Origin: Nymphalis io
Taxonomy: Eukaryota > Arthropoda > Insecta > Lepidoptera > Nymphalidae
DNA length: 64,000 nt
Reading direction: 5' to 3'
NCBI RefSeq assembly: GCF_905147045.1
Contig: NC_065899.1
Span: 3,174,501 to 3,238,500 of the forward strand
The first letter of the stretch is position 1, and each line of letters begins with the position of its first letter. The notes below the pieces were generated by a model. It was not told where the DNA came from, searched no databases, and saw nothing but the letters and a program-made list of their open reading frames with translations. The position numbers and the translations under genes are program-made. Shown here piece after piece: positions 35,301 through 45,999 of this stretch.

Positions 35301-38300
35301 TAATTAGGTTAATATGATCGTCTCTGAAAGGAACAACATATTTTCAAATGAATTGCAAAATTCTGGATCTACGCCAATCACCCACATATTTAAAAAGCCA
35401 ATGTGATGCTGATGCAAAAGGAAAATAAAGGCAAAGTTGAAATAAGCAACAAGTTCCTTTTATTTAAAACGACTTTTTTAGTTAAAAATATCGTTTATTC
35501 CCTATAATCCACAGTATTTTTATTGGTTTATTATCGTATGAATATTTTATAATAATTATATATTATTTTATAATACTATATAAATATGTATGGAAATATT
35601 TTTATGCTTTATTCTACGAAACGGTTTTCGGATATATGGGTGTGTTTATGCTTCCTTTTTTTCTTCAAAATCTACCTTTTTTTGAATGAGGAATGCATGT
35701 GCATGTTCAAAACATATGGACTCAGGTATTTATAATGTTTTTGTAAATATTATAAAAAAAAATAAGTTTTATATTATACTCGGAGGATTTATTTTTAAGC
35801 ATATGAATCATTTCACAACAATTATTTCATTGAGGACATTAAAAAAAACTTGGTTAGTTCTTAGGAATGCTAAAGTTGTGTAGTATGTCACAGTATTATA
35901 GGGATTATTAATCAAGTATTAGTACTACGTTATGAAGAATAAATTATCTTAACACATTCATTATATGCAGCTAGTTATTTCGACAAAACTAAAGGGTAAC
36001 TGTTTTAATATGTATATCAACAGCCACAATCGCTATGAGGTACGTGGACTGTAGCTATATAACTTAAACGAATTATATTTCTAAAATAGCACTTCTGTAG
36101 CGTTTTCAATGAAATGATCGTAAGTTACTGTGTTTGCGACTTTTGCAGTTCTTCCGAAAGACCATAACAATTTTAACATGATAATTTATAACTATCTCGG
36201 TTTAAACGACGTTGATATAGTTTTAAAATTTCCGTTGGTATAGTTATGTTCAGGAATAATGTTCTTTGAGAATTTTAGTTTTTCTATCTAGTAAAATAAC
36301 AATTTAAGATTGAGGTATACCTCATTTTGTTAGTTGAATTTAAAATTTAAATAGTCATTAAATGCCTTATTATTTCATTAAACATGTTAAATGAAAAAAA
36401 AAATCCCTTTTTTATTTACGCTTTTAGTATAGAGCAACATACGGAAAAAATATTTAATATTGTATTAGTTATATATTATTTATAAAATTTAACCTTGATG
36501 ATTTGCTTAATTAATCATATTATTTATTATATTGAATTTTATTATTACAAATGTACAGTATGCTTTTTCGGGTCTCAGGTTTTGGTTCTTTTTAAGCGAG
36601 TGACTTTTCGGTGCTGATGGTAAATCAAAAGTGAGTACAATTTTTCTAAACTATAAATATTCTGGATAAGGCTTCAAATATCTGCTTTGTTTTATTATAT
36701 AAGTTATAAGTTTTACGCTTAACCCTTAATCTCATAAACCCTCAGGTTTTGTAGGTCTTTCAATAAATATATTCATTTCGAAACTTCTATTAAATTTCTG
36801 ATTCACTCATATCATAGAACTATTAATTTTAACAGTTCGGTGGTGAACTGCATGTTCATTTAAATCAGAGGGCTATTTCTTACTTTCTTTCTTTCCTTTA
36901 TTATATATTGCATGTTAGTGCTAACAAAATTTTGAAATTTATTTAACAGTGATGAACTATTTTATCAACTCTTTTTTATAATTATAATAAATATATTTTG
37001 TTGTCATTTGTTCATAATAACATTTGTGTTATTAAACCGATTGAAAACAGTTTAACACAAGCTATTTTTGTTATTCATATACACATTAAACCTGAACATT
37101 TATAAGATAAGAAAAATTAAAGCATTTTTAATATAAAATAGGGCTTATGTAGTAATTTTTTCATTTGCACTGTGCTTAAGTTACACGTACGAATTTTATT
37201 AAATAATGCAATTCGCTTTTATTTTCCAGGTGTGCCATAAAGGGAGTAGATAGTTCTAATTATACGGAGCCTTGGAATTCTTCATTAGTTCTTGATGCAA
37301 TACCTTTAAACGATCATGGAAAATTGGATTCTTGTAAGATGTATGGCCCAAATAAATCATTAGAAGACTGTGATTCTTGGGCTTACGATACTCAATATTA
37401 TACATCATCACGTGGCATTGAATGGGATTTCGTTTGCAGTCGACGGTGGATGGGGGCCGCAGCCCAAACCGCCTACATGTTTGGCGTTGTTTTAGGCTCA
37501 ATAATTCTCGGAAAGCTTTGCGATGCATTTGGAAGAAAAACCGTTTTTGTTTGGGCTGGCATCATGCAATTACTTTTAGGAATGTCGGTTGCGTTTGCGA
37601 ATGATTACTATACATTTATTACGATAAGGTTCTTATACGGGATCTTTGGATCTGGATCTTATATAGCAGGATTTGTTCTAACAATGGAACTAGTAGGACC
37701 GAGTCGGCGTACAATTTGCGGTGTAGCTTTTCAAATAATGTTTGCCGTTGGAATCATGCTTTTAGCTGGGTGGGGATACCTTATAGATAATAGGTTTTAT
37801 TTACAAATTTTATACGCATTACACGCTGTTATATTACTACCTCATTGGTTCCTAATGGATGAATCTCCGAGATGGCTTTGGTCGCAAGGTCGGGCTCGTG
37901 AATCTGTGGCTATAATAGAAAAGGCATTAAAAATGAATGGATCTACTGAAGAAATTGATTCACCTGCATTGGTATCACAATGTAAGGTATCCTGCGCAAA
38001 ATATTCTGATGACAGTTCACCTGGAACTTTCAATCTTTTTAAAACTCCAAATATGTTAAAGAAAACTCTTATTATATGTGGATGCTGGTTTGCTAATTCT
38101 GTCGTATATTATGGCCTCTCACTCAATACGGGCAAACTAAATGGCAATCCTTATTTTATAACATTTCTTTTGGGTATCGTAGAGATGCCTAGCTATATTA
38201 TAATTATGTATTATTTAGACCGTGTAGGTCATAGAGCTCTTATTAGCACAATGATGTTGTTGGGCGGCATATCTTGTTTAGTTGTAGCTGCACTACCTCA

Positions 38301-41300
38301 CGGGTCTACTTCAGCTACAGGCATTGTGATGGTTGGTAAACTATTCATATCTGGATCATATTCTATCATTTATAAGTATTCGGCAGAATTATTTCCTACT
38401 GTGGTTCGCAGCTCTGGCGTTGGCCTTGGCAGCATGTGCGCTAGTGTTTCTGGTGCTTTAACACCATTGATAAGTTTGCTCGATACTCTCAATCCAAAAA
38501 TACCTACCATTATCTTTGGATTTTTGGCTTTGTTGTCTGGATTTTCTACATTTTTCCTACCAGAGACAATAGGTCGTACGCTACCCCAATCGATTGAGGA
38601 TGGTGAGAAATTTGGTGTAGGCGATACATGCTTTACTAATTGTAGTGGAAGACGTATGAGTAATGCTTCTGAAGATATTCCTGAAACTATGATCCCGTTA
38701 GATGTAACGGATAAAAAATCATGATATGTTAAATGTAATAAATAAAAATCTATTGACAGATATATTTATTACCTACGTACATAAATATATGTAAAATCAA
38801 ATTCATAATATAATTAAAGTTATTTTACTAGAGTTAGTTAAAATCAAACTTGTACCGGTTGGGAATGTAAAATTTCCGAGAAGAACCAACAAAAAATTTA
38901 ATAATTACTATTTTCCATTCATTTCGAAAATAAATCAAAATTGTATAGTAGAATATTAAGAGTAACTGAGTAGTCTTACTACTTTTTTATATTTGTTTTA
39001 TTTATCGAGCGTTTCTTCTGGATACAGACAAACTAATTAGGACTATTTCTTGCCTCATTGTATGACAGCCTAAATGGCCGATTTTTTAAATTTACTTTAA
39101 TTTAGGCCATGTAGTATAAGTTTACCAAGGAATCCTTTACATGGTACGTATAGAAATAAGATATTATAATTATAGTTAAATTAGATTGTTAATGAATTTC
39201 AACAAAGTACGTTATTTTTTCTCATTGTGTTTGAAGTTGTCTAGTCATTTCGTTTCGGACTGGAGGATACGTTTAATTTAGCAATGTAAGAATGCAAAGA
39301 TTTAAATTTTATTATATTAAGCTGTGTATAATGTTATGTACGCTGTTAGATGTTAGAATGTTTTCCTTACCTAATTTGTTTACTTTAGATGTCATTTGTT
39401 TTGTTCTAATGCTTGCTTTCGAAATTAAATAAAGCACCCACTGCTTTGCTCGGGCGCACTTAACTCCCCTTATCGTGCAGTGTATCAACAAAAAGTTTAT
39501 TTGAGAAGATAGTGAATTTATAGTAGACAAACGTCTGTTTCACATAGCCAATATGATATATTATAGGAATAAAACAGAAAAAATAGACAATCGATAGAAT
39601 CATTTTTGAATTCAAAAGTAGACTTCTACGTTTAGAGGGGAATAATCAAAATAACTTGACTCAGAAACCATAAGATATAACGCAAGCAAAGTTATTTACT
39701 GAACTTTAAATTTCTATAGTAAAGTTGCGGAGAGCAAAAAAGGAATTTTTATTTCCACTATGCACTTAATTGATTTCAAAAGAAAAGACAGCGTAGACAA
39801 CATTTATTATTTTTAAATTTAGTATTATAATTTATATATTTTAAATTCAATCGTCACCTTACATACAGTACATCACGTAAAATTTAATAATATCATCACA
39901 ATTATTCGTATATGTAAAAAATTGGACACGGCTTTCATTTAAATTTTTTATGACAAAATATCCCTGGTCAAAATACTATTTGTAATTTATTATTTAATTT
40001 AATGTTTTTATAAATTATATTTTATTATTTTATAATTATAATATATATATATCTACACTTAATAGTAGAAGGAGTAAAGTTAAACAAACCTTAGATTTAC
40101 CTACATTTTCTGCGATTTGCTATATTATAAACAGTTCTCTACTTACTTACAAAGTTCTGATAAAATCATCGCCATAGGTATTCAAACGCTAGTTTTTCAT
40201 GAATCCATAATAAATGTCATAAATTATTCAAGGTCTCGACCAATAATATTCTTTACTCTTTCTTTGATTGGATCTATACCGATATCATGAAGCGTATCTG
40301 GTGTTACTTGGTGCTAATTATATGTATTTTAAGAAAAAGTTACTCATATTATCCTTTATTGAGTATAGTATACCCTAATAATATAGTCTTGATGATAATA
40401 AGGCACACTTCTGAATTAAATTGAATCTCCGGTAATAAATTACTATTTAAAATTATTAATTAGTTAAAATTTGTTATAATTATCACCTAGCTAATAGCAA
40501 TTAATATAATCAACTAACAGTGCTGTTAAATAACATATAATTTTCAGCATATTAAGCCAAAATACTTATAAACTGCCATAATATAGTTTTTTGAAACGTC
40601 TGTTACGTTACAAGGTTTTCTATGTCGTAGTTGCTAGTCTATATAAATTTTATTCTTATCTGTGTGTATTTTTAAACACATATATACGTAATAATATGAT
40701 GCCAATGTTATAGCAAAACTTTATATCTTATGTGTCTCTTTTATAAATACGTAATATGTTGCCAATGCTATAGCAAAACTATATAATTAATTTTACCTTC
40801 ATCGCTTTTATTAAATGTTCGTAAATCCCAGTAGCTCAATATAACTCCAGTTTTTAGTACAGTAAGCCTCGAAATAAATTTCATGTTAACTGTAATAAAA
40901 AATATACTTTTTTTTTATTAAAAATATTAATAATAAAGTAAAAAATTTAAATTTTATATTATAATGATATTATTGTAGTTTTTAAAAACGACAGTGCTTA
41001 TTATGTTTTGTATTTTTTATAATAAAGGATATTAGCCAAAAAAAAAATATGTTTTTTTTAATATAATCCTAATTGAATGCGTAATGAGGTTTTGTTTGTT
41101 AAGTTCTATTAAAACAAAATTAGAGAAAGCATTGAGAGTACTACATTCAAAATATTACATATTTGTCCAGGTAAGACATTTTATAGTGAAACAACAATCG
41201 AGTAAGCACTAAGTATTTCATTTACAAACCTCTTATTAAATAAAAAAAATAAAGTATGTATATAGCTCATAAGTTTATTTAGTTAAAAAAATGCTGCTTA

Positions 41301-42916
41301 CATACATATTTACAATATACCTACATATCAAATTTAAAGATTAATAAAGTATAAAAAAGCAAATAACAAGAAAGAATAATGATTAAATGACGTATTCCAT
41401 TTCCAGGTGCTGGATAGAGGGAGTGGACACCAATCAAATGGCCGCTGCTTGGAATTCCTCCGAAATATTAGCAGCAATACCTAAAACACCTTCTGGTAGC
41501 CTGGACAATTGTCTCATGTTTACTGAATATAACGACACTGCCACATGTGAGAAATGGGTATTTGATACAAGATATAGAACGTCATCTCGTGCGATTGAAT
41601 GGAATCTTGTTTGTAATCGTAGATGGCGTGGCGCTTTAGCTCAAACAGTGTACATGTTAGGAGTATTTACTGGAGCTGTATTTCTCGGAGGCTTAGCTGA
41701 CAAAATTGGCAGAAAAACGGTATTTTGTTGGTCGGGTGCTCTCCAATTAATTCTAGGAGTAATTGTAGCGTTCGTCCCTGAATATTGGTCATTTTTAGTT
41801 GTTACATTTTTCTACGCAATTTTTGGTTCTGCTGGTGCATACATACCAGCGTTTGTATTAACCATGGAACTTGTCGGATCGAGTAAGAGAACAGCTTGTG
41901 GGGTTTCTTTTCAATGTGCTTTTGCCTTTGGAATTATGTTAGTAGCTGGTTGGGGGGCACTTATAGATAACAGACAAATTCTTCAAGTAGTTTATGGTTT
42001 GCACGGTCTTCTTCTTATACCGCACATTTGGATAATGGATGAATCACCGCGATGGTTATGGGCGCAAGGTAGACCTAAGGAAGCTGTTGATATTGTTCAA
42101 AAAGCTTTAAAGTTTAACAAATCTGATGAAGTATTAGATAGAGCTCTTCTTGTGTCAAAAGGAAAAATTGAGTCATCTAAAGTAAGTGATGAACCATCAG
42201 CTAGCACTTTAGATCTTTTTAAGACTCCAAATCTACGCATGAAAACTCTTAATATCTGTCTATGTTATTTCGCTAACTCTTTAGTTTATTATGGACTAAC
42301 ATTAAGCACTGGTAAACTAGAAGGTAATCCCTATCTTATTACTGCTGTGTTTGGTTTAGTAGAATTTCCAAGTTACGCTGCGGTCATCTATTTCCTTGAT
42401 ATTTGGGGCCGTAGACTGCTTATGACCTCAATGATGATAATAGGAGGTGGTGCATGTATTACTGCCGCTTTTATTCCCACTGGCACTATCTTATCAACTG
42501 TAATTGTTATCGCGGGCAAATTGTTTATTGCTGGATCATTTGCTATAGTTTACAATTACTCTGCGGAATTGTTCCCTACGGTAGTACGTAACTCTGCAAT
42601 AGGCTTAGGTTCCATGTGCGCCAGACTGTCTGGCGCAATGACACCTTTAATTACTTTACTAGATTCGTTTGACCCTAAAATACCCGCCGTAATATTCGGA
42701 TTGGTAGCTCTTGTTTCCGGATTTTTATGCTGTTTCTTACCCGAGACTATGAATCAACCAATGCCGCAGTCTATAGCGGATGGTGAAAACTTTGGAAAGG
42801 GTGATACTTGTTTTACAAGTTGTTTAGGAAAAAGAGAAAATATTGATCCTTACAGCATTGATGATAAAGCGGCTGAGTCTATGGTTCCTTTGGAAGAAAT
42901 TAATAAAAAAGTATAA
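23407..42916 (+). CDS. Organic cation transporter-like SLC22 gene with two alternative 3' terminal exons
   Basis: Exon 1 (23407-23449) encodes MDKEHALEDMMGKLG. Exon 2 (34220-34331) adds DFGRYQGFQFFLHI and TM1. Exon 2 ends with a codon split 2+1. Both the exon at 37230-38724 and that at 41407-42916 begin with G after CCAG and restore AGG (Arg), so each joins in frame. The products are 549 and 554 residues, the normal SLC22 length. No second copy of exons 1-2 is seen before 41407. The family role is Major Facilitator transport of organic cations, carnitine-like or other small solutes across the plasma membrane. Shared exons fix the N-terminus and TM1, and the alternative exon supplies the extracellular loop and TM2-TM12. 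Introns are about 10.8 kb, then 2.9 or 7.1 kb. Substrates are unknown. It could instead be two genes if a hidden N-terminal exon exists for the second. Confidence 0.8.
24934..25019. mobile_element. Short LINE 3'-tail insertion with (GAA)n and target duplication
   Basis: An insert of about 64 bp, containing CTTCGCTAGTCGGAGTGGCA and ending (GAA)n, is bracketed by the 11-base direct repeat GGTTGTATATG (24934-24944 and 25009-25019). It looks like a heavily 5'-truncated LINE copy. Confidence 0.55.
25150..25310 (-). repeat. Degenerate SINE, reversed
   Basis: Reversed and diverged body motifs are visible: GGAGCTCATTCCATTACGCT, then CACATGTGGGCTTCCTCAGG. It lies in intron 1 of the + strand SLC22 gene. 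Confidence 0.45.
28040..28240 (-). repeat. Dispersed repeat family B, copy 4 (reversed)
   Basis: Reversed family B motifs are present: CCAAGGGAACTAAGATATTA and AACCGGAACACAACAATTAC. It lies in intron 1 of the + strand SLC22 gene. Confidence 0.55.
28407..28523 (+). pseudogene. LINE reverse-transcriptase C-terminal end
   Basis: A 39-codon open stretch reads RTAKIWNTLPTSVFPTTYNM, then GTFKSRVNRHLLGKR and a stop at 28521. This is the characteristic C-terminus of insect CR1/jockey-type LINE polymerases. An A-rich tail follows at about 28580, so it is a 5'-truncated copy in an intron. Confidence 0.65.
29130..29355. repeat. GC-rich unexplained patch
   Basis: It is noticeably less AT-rich than the intron around it and carries two CGTCACGGGA motifs (near 29150 and 29306). 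No open reading frame of interest was found. It may be a transposon fragment. Confidence 0.3.
29755..29850 (-). repeat. Degenerate SINE fragment
   Basis: CGTTGGAACAGTATTGTAAA, then AAGCCTCTCCTGAAGAGAAA and a CTAGCAGTG remnant follow the order of the SINE body end (GTGGAATAAGCTCCAAA...CCCAGCAGTGGG). It is strongly diverged and its orientation is uncertain. Confidence 0.35.
32205..32320. repeat. (TA)n microsatellite with embedded TATAGTCAC units
   Basis: A long TA run is interrupted by TTATAGTCAC at 32233-32242 and 32261-32270. The first unit is the right arm of a perfect 16-bp inverted repeat whose left arm is GTGACTATAATATATA at 32205. It lies in intron 1 of the + strand SLC22 gene. Confidence 0.8.
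33400..33680 (-). pseudogene. Possible degenerate LINE C-terminal relic
   Basis: The - strand contains a stretch like YGHVIARDKWHG followed by acidic and lysine-rich codons, with stops in all frames. It is reminiscent of the WxGHVxRRD block that follows the polymerase domain of RTE-type LINEs. The evidence is thin, since only one motif supports it. A perfect 13-bp hairpin lies at its end (33633-33671). Confidence 0.3.
34220..34331 (+). CDS. Exon 2 of the + strand SLC22 gene (TM1)
   Basis: The acceptor TTTATTCCAG ends at 34219 and the donor GTATTT begins at 34332. The exon encodes DFGRYQGFQFFLHILAAMTA and the rest of TM1 up to VPEH plus two bases of Arg. It is the only TM1 exon found for the two terminal exons downstream. 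Confidence 0.85.
37230..38724 (+). CDS. Alternative terminal exon A (SLC22 TM2-TM12)
   Basis: One uninterrupted exon runs from the acceptor ATTTTCCAG to TGA at 38724. It starts RCAIKGVDSSNYTEPWNSS, continues through the cysteine-bearing extracellular loop, GIEWDFVCSRRW, motif A GKLCDAFGRKTV, MELVGPSRRT, LMDESPRWLWSQGR and ELFPTVVRSSGVG, and ends PETIGRTLPQSIEDGEKFG with a short acidic tail. All hallmark SLC22 motifs are intact. AATAAA at 38741, 17 bases after the stop, makes this a complete 3' end of its own. Confidence 0.9.
38741..38746 (+). terminator. Polyadenylation signal after terminal exon A
   Basis: AATAAA lies 17 bases downstream of the stop codon. It supports exon A being a true transcript end and not an internal exon. 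Confidence 0.55.
38760..41406. other. AT-rich spacer between the two terminal exons
   Basis: No coding exon was found. In particular there is no second FGRYQ/TM1 exon. A short diverged direct repeat (CCAATGTTATAGCAAAACT and CCAATGCTATAGCAAAACT) occurs near 40702 and 40762. A (TA)n stretch lies near 40040. Confidence 0.5.
41407..42916 (+). CDS. Alternative terminal exon B (SLC22 TM2-TM12)
   Basis: After the acceptor CATTTCCAG the exon reads RCWIEGVDTNQMAAAWNSSE and continues uninterrupted to TAA at 42916. It carries AIEWNLVCNRRW, motif A GGLADKIGRKTV, MELVGSSKRT, IMDESPRWLWAQGR, ELFPTVVRNSAIG and PETMNQPMPQSIADGENFG. It is clearly homologous to exon A along its whole length, with many conservative changes. 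It has no N-terminal exon of its own. The ATG at 41387 lies in the intron polypyrimidine region and is not a plausible start, because it would remove TM1. The nearest AATAAA noted is at 44317. Confidence 0.9.
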
Positions 42917-45770
42917 GTGTTAGAAGATATATACATATACTTTATTTATGAAAGAAAGAAAAGGTTTGTAGATATACAAAAAATATAAATATATCCGTCC
43001 AATTACCAATGCTTCACACTGCCAAATGCGCAGAAGCACTTTAGTAAAGATTTAAGTGTTAACGATGGAGTAAAAGAAAAATAAAAGTAGTGATGCACAA
43101 TTATTGTTGATATATATATAGTAAGATATTTAGTATATACGTACATAGTTTTTATAAATACCTTAACCACGTTTTTTTTCAAAAAATCCTTCATTAATCT
43201 TTAAAACATTTATAACAAAATACCCGCCGTAAAAGTCAATGTAAATATTTAAGAGAAATATAAAATGATGTATGTTAGTTTTCTTATACACTGAGCTTGT
43301 AAAAAAAGTATTGAAATTATTACATATAGGGTCGAATAAAATTGGGACCATGCTTAAAAGAATAAAAAATTAGTTTTAATATAGGTATCATGTTGTACAC
43401 CATCTCTAAGCTTTAATAATATGAGAAGGCTCTGAGTCCAACACAAAAATAAAGAGGAAAAGTCATGAAATTTATTAAGATTAAGATTGTGTGAAGCTAA
43501 TCAGCATCGATAGCTCGTAGATAGTTACCAAATATCAAATTATATGGAAAAAGTGCAATTAATATGTAACATACATACATAAATACCATAAAGGAATGGC
43601 ATTTGTGATATTTTTATTTGTGTCCGCAGTAGAAAATTAGCATATATATTCTAAAACGTATGACGTAATGGAATAGGTAGAGTACATATTTAAATAGCAA
43701 TACCCTAGTTACTAATCGTGCGCGATTGCCTATATATTGTTACCAAAGTTAGTCAACGTTTCGAAAGATATTTGACGATGAATTGATAATATATTGTTAG
43801 AGGCTAAAACATATTGAAAATTAGGCTTAACGAAATTACGAGTTCCTAATTCATGCAAAACTAATTGTAAACAAAATTGTAGTAATATTTATAAGAGAAA
43901 AAGGCGGCTATGTAAATGTTTCTTTAATATACTTTATTAAAATACAAACACCGATGTTAAAACATCGTGTTAAATACAAATCGTGTGCCAAATTATTAGA
44001 AATAATTATACATTTGTTCTACGGTAGACACGCATTTTGTGGTTTTAAAGATAATTATGTTTTATGCTTGAATGTAAATAATATAATATTTGGAAAAATG
44101 TACATCGAATCCGGTTTCTGTGTTTGAAACAATCCTTGTGCCCAACTTCATCACAGTTAAAAACGGCGTTGAGGCAGGAAAGCAGGACGAACAAACAAAA
44201 ATAAGTACGAAATTAATTTCATATAATATAATTAGTAAATATTTTGATTGTTATCCATGTATAAGTACATATAAGAATATATTTTTGTGTAAATTAATAT
44301 TTTGATTCTAAACACCAATAAAGATTATCATTGACATTTATCATTAAATTCATTTCCAATCCCTGAAAATAGTAAATCAATAAATATAAACTATAATTTT
44401 TTAATTAAATGTAAAGAACAACAAACTACATACATATATAACACTAGTTATTTTATTTTTTTATTATTGATTATTTAGTTACTTACGGTTTTTTATTTTA
44501 AAGATGACTTTAACCCCAAAAGTTTTTACATAATTATATATATACCTACCTACCTACCTTTAGGTACGTTTTTGGGAGTATTTTAAAATTTTGTACGCCT
44601 AACGAAAATACATATATTATTATTTGACCAGTTGGTTTATTGCCTTTTTCATGTCGCTGGAAAAATGCATTTAAGAGTTGTTCACAGGATGTGGGACTCA
44701 GTGAAACCGAAGTCCGAACGCTTTGGAATACCCACTAAAAACCTGCGGTACTCCGTTTCGTCGAATATCGTTCAGCTTTTTAGACAAGGCCAATATGTAC
44801 GGTTGTAGAATAAACCAAAATTTATAAAAAATACATAGAAGATTATATGACTAGTATTTTTATAGAAAGACTCAATTTATTAATTATTGTTAGTTTATCT
44901 TAAACTATATTCTTCTAATTGTAAAAAATAATCGAAGTATGAAATAAATACAAATCTAACTTTATTTAGGTAAGCCTTCCGTAAGACTGTACTACGCTTA
45001 CTTTATACGACCTGTACCTCAAAACCTGTTAAGGTAACTTGAGAATAGCGCTTTTGGACAGTCAAATGTAGCTACTTGTGTTGGACTTGTTTGATTACAA
45101 AAAATAATAAAATAAGATTAACCAATCACGAAATTGACATATTACAATAACAATTATTTAATTATATTTTTTCATATGATTTTGCAATGGAAAATTATAT
45201 ATTTTTTTTAAACATAAACAATATATTTGGTTGACATAAAATTGAAAACAAATAAAACAACAATAAATAAAAACTCTTTTTAATATTTACATCAAACAAT
45301 AAACATAGACATCACAGTGAGATTAAAACGACAATTAAGATACACTAGTGTAGGACAATTAAGATACACGTTCAATATTAAGAATAAAAAAATCTATTAA
45401 TTTATTGAAATATCAACAATTTCACGAACAAGGTTATAAATAGTTAATAGTAGTTTTAAATGTAACGCTTAAGCTGTAATGCGTATGAAATCATTTAAAA
45501 CATTTTTAAATAGCAAAATTAGGGAAAACATGAAATACTAATATTTCTAGGTAAGCACGACAATAGCTCAACAGATCAGGATTGAACTGATATTACATCG
45601 CTATCAGCCTGTGGTTTGAACCAATTTTATTGTATTTTAAAGTGGATAGATTACAAGTAATTATACATTCTGTTAATTTTAAATTTCTATAATATATATA
45701 TAATATAACTAGGAATTAATACAAAGCACTTTTTTAAAATACTTATTTAAGTTGCATCAATTATTTAATT
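42917..45770. other. AT-rich region downstream of terminal exon B
   Basis: It probably begins with the 3' UTR of exon B. No gene was recognised. There are short repeat-like fragments near 44100-44220 and 44690-44770, a (CCTA)n run near 44546-44558 and a possible polyA signal AATAAA at 44317. Confidence 0.4.
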
Positions 45771-45773
45771 GCG

Positions 45774-45973
45774 ATCGATTTTAATTGTAACCGGACCGGA
45801 CCGACCGCGGGGAAAAGGGCGACCGCCCGTAACCTGGTGGTCAAACATGCAGAAAGAGAATCTGAGTACACAGACAAGCCTCTGGCGCAGACGTACACGG
45901 AGACCCGACCCCGGCTGAACTGAAAAGAGGGTTTGAACAAAAAAAAGAAAAGAAGATCGATTTTAATTGTAAA
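45774..45973. mobile_element. GC-rich retroposed insert with target-site duplication
   Basis: An insert of about 165 bp, strongly GC-rich (CCGGACCGGACCGACCGCGG at its left end), ends in an A-rich tail (AACAAAAAAAAGAAAAGAA). It is flanked by a direct copy of GATCGATTTTAATTGTAA on each side (about 45774-45790 and 45955-45972). This is the signature of target-primed reverse transcription: a LINE-mobilised RNA or short SINE. The source RNA was not recognised. Confidence 0.65.
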
Positions 45974-45999
45974 CAATAGACAAAATAATTTTGTATATA

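Noticed and set aside
41387..41406. ATG at 41387 as the true start of the second SLC22 core
   Set aside because: It lies in the intron just before the acceptor. Using it would remove TM1 and the N-terminal FGRYQ motif, while splicing from exon 2 gives a complete protein in the same phase as exon A.
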